Shown piece after piece: positions 34,451 through 44,505 of a stretch of 64,000 nucleotides of DNA (its first letter is position 1; each line of letters begins with the position of its first letter). The stretch comes from Allodiplogaster sudhausi (lineage: Eukaryota > Nematoda > Chromadorea > Rhabditida > Diplogasteridae), in assembly GCA_945643635.1 (NCBI GenBank), contig CALZFC010000349.1:4725001-4789000 (forward strand), in the 5' to 3' direction. A program made the translations under genes and the position numbers. Below the pieces are notes generated by a model. That model was not told the DNA's origin. It worked only from the letters and a program-made list of their open reading frames with translations, and did no database searches.

Positions 34451-35240
34451 CAACATGGGTAAAGTTTGGAATATGTAAGTGAATAAAAAAGAATATTTCA
34501 TCTTTAAAAGATTGTAACATTCACGCCCCTTAGATTGTGATGAAATCAAGATGTAGTCATGTGAGAACAACGCCAAAGTTGCTAACAAGTTTTCCGGTTA
34601 CATACATATGTTGCAAACTTTAAACAGAACTTTAGACATCTTTCCTTTCTTTTTCCAGTCCACGTCTCTAACCAATATGCATTTGGAAATTTTATAAAGT
34701 AATTTAAAAAAAAAATCAAATTGACTGATTATTTTACTAAATTTGGTGCCTAATGTGAATAAAATGCCTGCCTATTCCTGACCTTTACACTACGTGGGCA
34801 ACGAGGAGAATTCAATGTCACATGTGTCGACGGTCACTTTATGCAAGTTTGCGAAGCAAATAATATATGCACATAAGTAAGCTGCATGCTCGAATTGTCA
34901 AGGGACACGCGAGTCGCTGAGAGATTTGGGAACACGAGAATAGTATGCGATAGGTTGGAGATAACAGATTAAAAATGCCTCTTCGTAATGCACATATAAA
35001 AAGAATATATATGCTTTTATGCACTGTGAAGAGGAGATTCATGAAGATTGTCACCTGATTAGAGAAGGAGAGCGGGAACAAATAAGAATAAATATTTACA
35101 TACACCAGATGCTGGTGTCAAATGTACAAGCGGCGAATAAATATTGTCCGAGGCAAAAAAAATGAGGAAAGAAAGAAGAAAGTAAGCAATTTCCGACTTC
35201 TTTTCTTATTAATATCCCCAGAACCACCGCGAGCTCTAGC
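34451..35240. other. Spacer of the duplicated block
   Basis: Contains TATGCAAGTTTGCGAAGCAA and CATGCTCGAATnGTCA blocks shared with 39555-39625, and a weaker version at 24905-24960. No coding exon. Confidence 0.6.
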
Positions 35241-35619
35241 TTATCCCCTGCCGCCGCAGTCTCCAAACCCACAGAGCACTCCGATCCGACCACGCAGGTT
35301 CGGCCGAAGGAATGGAGATATCTTGAACGAGAGAATTGCATACAGAGGAACGTGTGAACTAGATTGTTTTTTTTAAATCTCCTATTAGTAAATGATAAAT
35401 GAGTTAGCGCCACTCTCCCGTTCATTTCCGTAAACAGCGATTAATGACAAAAAGTTCGGCTTCCGGTTGTTATAAATAGAACAGGTGAATATCGCATAAC
35501 TTGCGCTAATCTCTTGCAATTTCAGAGATTACCAGGAAGAGAAGAGATAGAAAAATTGAGAGAGAGGGGAAAGAAAGTGAAAAGAGAGAGGGAGAGAGTA
35601 TGAATGAGCGATGAAGAAG

Positions 35620-35666
<47 letters not shown>

Positions 35667-36117
35667 AGAATGGAAGAGAGCCGATTTTGAATGCCCGCAC
35701 CACGCAACATCATGAGGAACATTACAAGCGGATTTCCCATCCAACCTTTTGGACTGGCGCGATTCAAAAGTGTTAAGATCTTTGAACGCTTGCATGGATG
35801 ATAGTTGGGGTCATCATTTCTGTTTTTCAAACTAAACTGCCTTGATATTATGCTTGGAATGAATTTATTCCTTGATTTTATATTCAACAATATAATAAGA
35901 CGAAATATGAAAGAGAAAGAGCCCTGACAACGTAGGTCATCATGCCTTGTCCTTCGATGAACGCGGAGGAGACGTGAAGGGGAGAGGGGGGCGGAGAGAG
36001 CGAGGGGTCGGAGGAGAAGGTCGCCAGCACGGTGGGACGGGTGTTGCAGGAGACGCCCACGAGGAGGAGACTCGAGGAAGTCGACTCACCGGCCACTAAC
36101 TTGTAGCTGGAAGGAGA

Positions 36118-36163
<46 letters not shown>

Positions 36164-36493
36164 AGAAGGGGAGAGAAAGAGAAAGAGAAGGAGAGAGATA
36201 AGGAGAGAGACAGAAGGAGAGAGAGACGGAGAGAGATAGATGAGGAGACAGAGAATGAGAGAGAGAGAGAGAGAGAAAGAGAGAAAGAGAGAGCGAGAAA
36301 CAGAAGGAGTGAGAGGGAGGAGAGAAAGAGAGAGAGAGCCACCGTACACCGGAGACTGAGTGTCGTTGAAGAAGGTGAATCTAGCGAATCCCTCCCACTG
36401 CGGCCGCTCTATCAAGAGCGTAGTCTGGATGAAGCAGGCGGAGATGGAGGAACTGAGGACGAGCAGAAGAGAAGAGCAGAACAAGAGATTCAT
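35241..36493 (-). CDS. Small secreted protein, local three-exon family, copy 2 (intact)
   Basis: Exons (minus) 36493-36348, 36106-35929 and 35321-35241, with the same phases as copy 1 and exon 2 of identical length (178 nt). About 134 residues. Signal peptide MNLLFCSSLLLVLSSSISAC, then IQTTLLIERPQ, GFARFTFFNDTQSP, exon 2 YKLVAGESTSSSLLLVGVSC with RPTVLATFSSDP, then a Ser/Pro stretch (SLSPPPSPLHVS) and FIEGQGMMTY. Exon 3 encodes ISPFLRPNLR and ends VLCGFGDCGGRG. The Ser/Pro stretch is the single-copy ancestor of the 40-bp array in copy 3. Intron 1 is GA on the plus strand (CT in the transcript). Intron 2 also holds GA runs. Confidence 0.85.
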
Positions 36494-38416
36494 GCCTCAA
36501 AAAAGAAAAAAAAATTAATTGAAATGCGGTTATTACTGTTATTTTAGAAGGAAAGGAGTGAAATAATCATCGCTAGAGAGAGAGGAAAGCCCAGTGGTGC
36601 TCGCCCTCGCAGTGACGAGAATTAAATACTTGCACGACTGGTGCTATTTTCAGAGGAAGTGTGATTGGGAGAGATGGAGAGAGAGAGATAGGGGTGAAGA
36701 GAAAGATTCAGTAGGCAGAGTGAGGGAAAGAGTAGTGGAGAATGAGAGGAAAAAGTAGAGAGTCTAGAAATGAAGAGGTCACAGAGAGGCAGAGTGCCGT
36801 CACGCGACTTCTCTCGTCAATCTAATTTAGCACAGAACTGTTTGAAACATACGAATTTGCATGCAATTTGGCATCTTTGAAGTGCTTTAATCCGACACAG
36901 AGAGCAGTGAACGGTGTCCTTTTCCGGTTTCTCTCTGGTGTTTAAGCCGGTTTCTCTTCTTCTCTCCTGTGTTCACCGTTTTTTGAGGGCGCTTCTAGAA
37001 TCATCCGTTCTTTATCATGAACTGTTTCGGTCCACAGTGGTTTGCAGCTTAAACAACTTTGACAAATCGAAAGAAATATATTTTCTTGGTCGCCTTGACT
37101 ATTATCTTCATCCAATCCTTCCTCACGTCAGTAAGGAGCACCGTTATGCTTAACTTCAAGACATGGCTTGCATGGTCTTTAAGGTTTTGATACGTCAGCC
37201 TGGACACTCGTTACAGTTTCGCCAAAGTTGAGAATCGTGCCAAGAGAAAAAAGTTTCAAATAAAGAAAAAGTATGAGTTTAGCTAGATTTTAATATCATA
37301 AAAGTATGGATAAAAAAATCTGCCCTCAGTTAGAATAGATTTTTACAATTTGTGTATAGTAGTATCTCTACTAATTTTAGGTCTTCGCTGTTCCGGAAAG
37401 GGGGATCCAAATATGGTTGGAACCTCACAAGCTTCTCTATGCATTGCAATGAAAAGGATTTCTTACATTGTTAGTCGGCTTTTCCCCCATCGTTTGAAGG
37501 ATTTCGGACTAGCGTCGCTTTCCCCGAATACGCCGCGGCATCCGAATCCACCAATTGGACAATCTAATTTTTGGGTGCTAGACAAAAACTATTGTCACCA
37601 AACGGTTGCAACCAAATAGAGCCAAACTTAACGCTCATCAAGTTTGAAAAAAAAAATCAAGCATCAATATCCGCTTATCCCCTTCCCTCGAGGCTAAATC
37701 ACAACACCCAACAAGTCCGCAACCAATGCGCCCTCTATTCCTTTGCCGCTCGGCCGGATACCTTAATGGGAACTAGGCAGCGAATCCTCGCCCTGCAGTT
37801 CAGTTGAGAGCCAACTCCTCCCGCGCTCTCCCTGCTTGCTTTAAGAGTTAATCTTCTCAGTTTGGAGAGTAAATATCTTGTATTCTAGCTGATTGTGAGC
37901 AAATTCGCGCGCTCTCTCTCTCTCTATTAGATGCTTTTCCATGCCAATTCACGAGTTGACAATTCACGCTCTATTTCTTGTTGGGAAGTTCACTTCTCTC
38001 TTATATGCCTATATAATTCCCCCACCTGGACATATGTATGTAATGTTGCCAATGTGATAGCTGTAAAAAGCCGTATAAACTTAAGCATGCACTATTACAT
38101 ACATATCTGTGCATCTCTGTCCGTTTTTTTTTAACCTTAAAATTAGTTTTAAATAATTATAGATTACAAAATTTATTCCATGAGTTGAAGCAAAGAGCGC
38201 CATTGAAGTTCCCTCTTTTTCTTGGAATGCTTAGATCTTAAAGACAATTGTTTCTTGTTCAAATAGCATTCACATCCCATTACTTAGCGCTATGTTCAGA
38301 CGCCCTTCCCCTGGTACTGTAAATGTCTTCCTGAATTAAATTATACCCGTCCCGTTTCATCCTGTGATATTTCATTTGTTTTATCCATATGTATCCACTA
38401 TTCAACGGTTACCGTG

Positions 38417-38467
<51 letters not shown>
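36494..38467. other. Intergenic; end of the duplicated block, then unique AT-rich DNA
   Basis: 36540-37030 matches 44690-45300 (GAGAATTAAATACnTG, GTGCTATTTTC, GTGAACGGTnTCCTT, TTTAAGCC). The rest has no gene. A (TA)n run occupies about 38419-38467. Confidence 0.6.
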
Positions 38468-38470
<3 letters not shown>

Positions 38471-39012
38471 TACCGTGCAAAATTCTTTTAACTTTTAGTT
38501 TTTCATTCATAACTTCCTTCAAAGTTAATGAAAGTCAATGAAATTTTCGGGGTTGCTTTTTTATGCTGTCAGACTTATAGTTACAGAGTATTGGTTTCAT
38601 TGATCTACTATAAAGCAAGAAAAAAAATCACTCAAATCATCCGGGTTGCACATTAAGGAAAAAAATCCAAATCGCGAACTGAAGGCTGGCAGCATATGAT
38701 TTTAAAAATAGCGATTAGACAAAAAACTTATCGCAGAGATGTTCTAAAATACAACTAAATCATTAATCCAATACAATGTACCCAAATATCAAAGAAATAA
38801 CCCATTTTGTTCGGCATGCCTAAATGTGCAATACGGATGAATTGAGATATTGATTTTTTTCTTGCTTTATAGTAGATCAATGAAAATAATACTCTGTAAC
38901 TATAAGTCTGACAGCATAAGAAAGCAACCCTGGAAATTTCATTGATTTTCATTAACATTGAAGGAAGTTATGAATGAAAAACTAAAAGTTAATAGAATTG
39001 TGCACGGCACTG
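38468..39012. mobile_element. Tc1/mariner-like non-autonomous element (MITE), 545 bp
   Basis: Inverted ends of about 190 bp (38468-38661 and 38823-39012), beginning CAGTACCGTGCAAAATTCTT and, reversed, CAGTGCCGTGCACAATTCTA. It is flanked by TA on both sides (38466-38467, 39013-39014), the Tc1/mariner target duplication, and sits at the end of a (TA)n microsatellite. The 160-bp centre has no transposase frame. Confidence 0.85.
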
Positions 39013-39235
39013 TATATTTTCAACATGTAATAACTTCAACAGCCCGTACGACGAGCTGATGCTCTAGTTGGGACGCAAGAAGTGCTACGGTGAGTTTCAG
39101 TTCCAGCTGAAGAAGCGTTCTAATGTCAGCGTATCGAATGTAGTATAAATATGTATTTCAAATAGAACGATTTTCTTCTTATCAGTGCTGTTCACCGGTG
39201 CGTGTCCGACAGGAGAGTGTTGCTAGGAGTCCTCA

Positions 39236-39390
39236 CACAAAAAAATTGTTGAAACAAACATTGTTTCGGGGCAAAACTGAAACAATAATGTTCGGTATGT
39301 CAAACAATTTGTTTTAATTGTTTGATATGTCAAACAATATTGTTTCAGTTTTGCCCCAAAACAATGTTTGTTTCAAACATTTTTTTTGTG
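39236..39390. mobile_element. Palindromic MITE, about 155 bp
   Basis: Ends CACAAAAAAATTGTTGAAAC and, reversed, CACAAAAAAAATGTTTGAAA. Nearly the whole element folds back (GGGGCAAAACTGAAACAAT pairs with ATTGTTTCAGTTTTGCCCC). The duplicated blocks at 23535 and 34055 have no insertion here, so they serve as empty sites. Confidence 0.85.
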
Positions 39391-39858
39391 CTCCCCTCCG
39401 GCTTTGACCCAGATCCTCTTACCCCCCCCCCCTACTCAACATGCATTGTAATTTGCACTCCAAAATAATGCATATTTTAATGAATTTTATGACAGCCTAT
39501 TAAAGCCTGACCATACGTAGCAAACGAGAGAATTCAATGTCATTAGTGGACAATCACTCTATGCAAGTTTGCGAAGCAAATAATATACATATGCACATAA
39601 GAAAGATGCATGCTCGAATAGTCACGTGGGAGATTAGGGAACACGAGAATAGTCTAGGTAATCGGCTAGAGATAACAGTTACACTTTTGCACTTTGAAGA
39701 GGAGATTCATGAAGATGTCACCTGATTATAGAAAGCTTCAATTTTCAGAGAGAGAAAAGAATACAGATGCTTTCGTCAAAGGCACAAGTGGGGAATAAAT
39801 ATTGCTCCAGGAAGTAAAACTTCTCATTCATATCCCCCAGAACCAACCGAACTCTATC

Positions 39859-40216
39859 TTATCCCCTTCCGCCACAGTCTCCGAATCCACACAGCACGCC
39901 AATCCGTGCACGCAGGTTCGGCCGAAGGAACGGTGATATCTTGAACGAGAGAATTTCATACGAATCAATGTATGCATTGCATTATATCGCTGTTTTTAAA
40001 TGTATGTTTCCTATTAGTAAATTATTAGTGTTATTAACTCTCACGATAATTTAAATAGATAACATATGTAGCATGCATGATGAGGGAAATTCTTTGTCCT
40101 CGTTGTCATAAATGGAAGAAGTGAATTTCGCATAACTTTAGCTAATCCCTTCATTTCAGGGAACTTCAGGAAGAGAATAGAGAGAGTGAGAGAGCTGGAA
40201 AGAGAGATAGAGATGG

Positions 40217-40263
<47 letters not shown>

Positions 40264-43200
40264 ATGGAGTGGATGAGAGCCGATTTTGAATACAACTGCA
40301 CACACCACGCGACATCATGAGGAAGAATGCAAGCGAATTTCCCATCCCATCTTTTTGACTGGCGCGATTCAAAAGTGGAAAAAACTTTTGATCGCTTAAA
40401 TTAATAACACTTGAGGTCACTTACATATTTCTCCTTTGGAACTACAATTAACTTCGTTGCTTTTATTATTGGTGCAATTTTATTCCTAAATTCTTTATTT
40501 AACAAAGATAAAGAAGATGTATTTATGTATGTGCATACATAGGTATGAAAGTTGATCCTTGAAATAAAGATAAGAATGAATTAGGAAGGATAAAATGCAA
40601 AAAGAGCCCTGACATCGTAAGTCATTGTTCCTTGTCCTTCGATGAACGCGGAGGAGACGTGAAGGGGAGAAGGGGGCGGAGAGAGCGAGGGGTCAGAGGA
40701 GAAGGGGAGAAGGGGCGGAGAGAGCGAGGGGTCAGAGGAGAAGGGGAGAAGGGGGCGGAGAGAGCGAGGGGTCAGAGGAGAAGGGGAGAAGGGGGCGGAG
40801 AGAGCGAGGGGTCAGAGGAGAAGGGGAGAAGGGGGCGGAGAGAGCGAGGGGTCAGAGGAGAAGGGGAGAAGGGGGCGGAGAGAGCGAGGGGTCAGAGGAG
40901 AAGGGGAGAAGGGGGCGGAGAGAGCGAGGGGTCAGAGGAGAAGGGGAGAAGGGGGCGGAGAGAGCGAGGGGTCAGAGGAGAAGGGGAGAAGGGGGCGGAG
41001 AGAGCGAGGGGTCAGAGGAGAAGGGGAGAAGGGGGCGGAGAGAGCGAGGGGTCAGAGGAGAAGGGGAGAAGGGGGCGGAGAGAGCGAGGGGTCAGAGGAG
41101 AAGGGGAGAAGGGGGCGGAGAGAGCGAGGGGTCAGAGGAGAAGGGGAGAAGGGGGCGGAGAGAGCGAGGGGTCAGAGGAGAAGGGGAGAGGGGCGGAGAG
41201 AGCGAGGGGTCAGAGGAGAAGGGGAGAAGGGGGCGGAGAGAGCGAGGGGTCAGAGGAGAAGGGGAGAAGGGGGCGGAGAGAGCGAGGGGTCAGAGGAGAA
41301 GGGGAGAAGGGGGCGGAGAGAGCGAGGGGTCAGAGGAGAAGGGGAGAAGGGGGCGGAGAGAGCGAGGGGTCAGAGGAGAAGGGGAGAAGGGGGCGGAGAG
41401 AGCGAGGGGTCAGAGGAGAAGGGGAGAAGGGGGCGGAGAGAGCGAGGGGTCAGAGGAGAAGGGGAGAAGGGGGCGGAGAGAGCGAGGGGTCAGAGGAGAA
41501 GGGGAGAAGGGGGCGGAGAGAGCGAGGGGTCAGAGGAGAAGGGGAGAAGGGGGCGGAGAGAGCGAGGGGTCAGAGGAGAAGGGGAGAAGGGAGGCGGAGA
41601 GGGGAGCGAGGAGCGAGGGGTCAGAGGAGAAGGGGAGAAGGGGGCGGAGAGAGCGAGGGGTCAGAGGAGAAGGGGAGAAGGGGGCGGAGAGAGCGAGGGG
41701 TCAGAGGAGAAGGGGAGAAGGGGGCGGAGAGAGCGAGGGGTCAGAGGAGAAGGGGAGAAGGGGGCGGAGAGAGCGAGGGGTCAGAGGAGAAGGGGAGAAG
41801 GGGGCGGAGAGAGCGAGGGGTCAGAGGAGAAGGGGAGAAGGGGGCGGAGAGAGCGAGGGGTCAGAGGAGAAGGGGAGAAGGGGGCGGAGAGAGCGAGGGG
41901 TCAGAGGAGAAGGGGAGAAGGGGGCGGAGAGAGCGAGAGAGCGAGGGGTCAGAGGAGAAGGGGAGAAGGGGGCGGAGAGAGCGAGGGGTCAGAGGAGAAG
42001 GGGAGAAGGGGGCGGAGAGAGCGAGGGGTCAGAGGAGAAGGGGAGAAGGGGGCGGAGAGAGCGAGGGGTCAGAGGAGAAGGGGAGAAGGGGGCGGAGAGA
42101 GCGAGGGGTCAGAGGAGAAGGGGAGAAGGGGCGGAGAGAGCGAGGGGTCAGAGGAGAAGGGGAGAAGGGGGCGGAGAGAGCGAGGGGTCAGAGGAGAAGG
42201 GGAGAAGGGGGCGGAGAGAGCGAGGGGTCAGAGGAGAAGGGGAGAAGGGGGCGGAGAGAGCGAGGGGTCAGAGGAGAAGGGGAGAAGGGGGCGGAGAGAG
42301 CGAGGGGTCAGAGGAGAAGGGGAGAAGGGGGCGGAGAGAGCGAGGGGTCAGAGGAGAAGGGGAGAAGGGGGCGGAGAGAGCGAGGGGTCAGAGGAGAAGG
42401 GGAGAAGGGGGCGGAGAGAGCGAGGGGTCAGAGGAGAAGGGGAGAAGGGGGCGGAGAGAGCGAGGGGTCAGAGGAGAAGGGGAGAAGGGGGGGCGGAGAG
42501 AGCGAGGGGTCAGAGGAGAAGGGGAGAAGGGGGCGGAGAGAGCGAGGGGTCAGAGGAGAAGGGGAGAAGGGGGCGGAGAGAGCGAGGGGTCAGAGGAGAA
42601 GGGGAGAAGGGGGCGGAGAGAGCGAGGGGTCAGAGGAGAAGGGGAGAAGGGGGCGGAGAGAGCGAGGGGTCAGAGGAGAAGGGGAGAAGGGGGCGGAGAG
42701 AGCGAGGGGTCAGAGGAGAAGGGGAGAAGGGGGCGGAGAGAGCGAGGGGTCAGAGGAGAAGGGGAGAAGGGGGCGGAGAGAGCGAGGGGTCAGAGGAGAA
42801 GGGGAGAAGGGGGCGGAGAGAGCGAGGGGTCAGAGGAGAAGGGGAGAAGGGGGCGGAGAGAGCGAGGGGTCAGAGGAGAAGGGGAGAAGGGGGCGGAGAG
42901 AGCGAGGGGTCAGAGGAGAAGGGGAGAAGGGGGCGGAGAGAGCGAGGGGTCAGAGGAGAAGGGGAGAAGGGGGGAGAGAGCGAGGGGTCAGAGGAGAAGG
43001 GGAGAAGGGGCGGAGAGAGCGAGGGGTCAGAGGAGAAGGGGAGAAGGGGGCGGAGAGAGCGAGGGGTCAGAGGAGAAGGGGAGAAGGGGGCGGAGAGAGC
43101 GAGGGGTCAGAGGAGAAGGGGAGAAGGGGGCGAGAGAGAGGGGTCAGAGGAGAGAGGAAGGAGAAGGGGGCGGAGAGAGCGAGGGGTCAGAGGAGAAGGG

Positions 43201-44505
43201 GAGAAGGGGGCGGAGAGAGCGAGGGGTCAGAGGAGAAGGGGTGAAGGGGGCGGAGAGAGCGAGGGGTCAGAGGAGAAGGGGAGAAGGGGGCGGAGAGAGC
43301 GAGGGGTCAGAGGAGAAGGGGAGAAGGGGGCGGAGAGAGCGAATGGTCAGAGGAGAAGGGGAGAAGGGGGCGGAGAGAGCGAGGGGTCAGAGGAGAAGGG
43401 GAGAAGGGGGCGGAGAGAGCGAGGGGTCAGAGGAGAAGGGGAGAAGGGGGCGGAGAGAGCGAGGGGTCAGAGGAGAAGGGGAGAAGGGGGCGGAGAGAGC
43501 GAGGGGTCAGAGGAGAAGGGGAGAAGGGGGCGGAGAGAGCGAGGGGTCAGAGGAGAAGGGGAGAAGGGGGCGGAGAGAGCGAGGGGTCAGAGGAGAAGGG
43601 GAGAAGGGGGCGGAGAGAGCGAGGGGTCAGAGGAGAAGGGGAGAAGGGGGCGGAGAGAGCGAGGGGTCAGAGGAGAAGGGGAGAAGGGGGCGGAGAGAGC
43701 GAGGGGTCAGAGGAGAAGGGGAGAAGGGGGCGGAGAGAGCGAGGGGTCAGAGGAGAAGGGGAGAAGGGGGCGGAGAGAGCGAGGGGTCAGAGGAGAAGGG
43801 GAGAAGGGGGCGGAGAGAGCGAGGGGTCAGAGGAGAAGGGGAGAAGGGGGCGGAGAGAGCGAGGGGTCAGAGGAGAAGGGGAGAAGGGGGCGGAGAGAGC
43901 GAGGGGTCAGAGGAGAAGGGGAGAAGGGGGCGGAGAGAGCGAGGGGTCAGAGGAGAAGGGGAGAGGGGGGCGGAGAGAGCGAGGGGTCAGAGGAGAAGGG
44001 GAGAAGGGGGCGGAGAGAGCGAGGGGTCAGAGGAGAAGGGGAGAGGGGGGCGGAGAGAGCGAGGGGTCAGAGGAGAAGGTCGCCAGCACGGTGGGACGGC
44101 TGTTGCAGGTGACACCCACGAGGAGGAGACTCGAGGAAGTCGACTCACCGACCAGTATCTTGTAGCTGGAAGGAGAAGAGAGAGAGATAGAGCGAGAGAT
44201 AAGGAGAGAGAGATAAGGGGGGAGATAGAAGGAGAGAGACGGAGAGAAAGAGGCGGAGAGAGAGATGAGGAGAGAGAGAAAAGGGGAGAGAGAGATAGAG
44301 AGAGAGAGAGAGGGGAGAGGGAGGGAGGGAGGGAGACTAAGAGAGAGCCTTCGTACACCGGAGACTGAGTGCCGTTGAAGAAGGTGAATCGAGCGAATCC
44401 GTCCCGCTGTGGCCGCTCTATCAAGAGCGTAGTCTGGATGAAGCAGGCGGAGATGGAGGAAATGAGGACGAGCAGAAGAGAAGAACAGAACAAGAATAGC
44501 TTCAT
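39859..44505 (-). pseudogene. Secreted-protein family copy 3, exon 2 disrupted by a 40-bp minisatellite
   Basis: Exon 1 44505-44357 encodes MKLFLFCSSLLLVLISSISA, then IQTTLLIERPQ, GFARFTFFNGTQSP, and ends at the conserved GGT|GTACGA donor. Exon 2 begins at 44165 (YKILVGESTSSSLLLVGVTC, RPTVLATFSSDP). It runs into the tandem array instead of continuing, and would end at 40614 after FIEGQGTMTY. Exon 3 39939-39859 is intact (ISPFLRPNLR ... VLCGFGDCGGRG). Exon 2 would be 3552 nt against 178 in copies 1 and 2. Because 40 is not a multiple of 3, the second unit brings CTC TGA into frame, so translation stops right after SPPPSPLLL. Splice sites and both outer exons remain good, indicating recent loss. 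Confidence 0.85.
40661..44079 (+). repeat. 40-bp G-rich minisatellite, about 85 units, inside a former coding exon
   Basis: The unit joins CGGAGAGAGCGAGGGGTCAG and AGGAGAAGGGGAGAAGGGGG. Most units are identical. Variants occur at about 41187 (shorter), 41590-41615 (rearranged), 41935 (GCGA duplication), 42129, 42490, 42970-43010 (short), 43133-43165 (rearranged), 43242 (GTGAAG), 43341 (GAATGG) and 43965/44045 (GAGAGGGGGG). Left and right edges match the single-copy sequence at 35967-36022 of the paralogue. There is no stop in any plus-strand frame of the unit, hence stop-free frames at 40632-43244 and 43241-44368 that I do not consider genes. Confidence 0.97.

Noticed and set aside
40632..44368. 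Two very long reading frames (870 and 375 codons) as a repeat-protein gene
   Set aside because: They are the complement of a minisatellite inside a broken minus-strand exon; the frame is open only because the unit has no stop on this strand.
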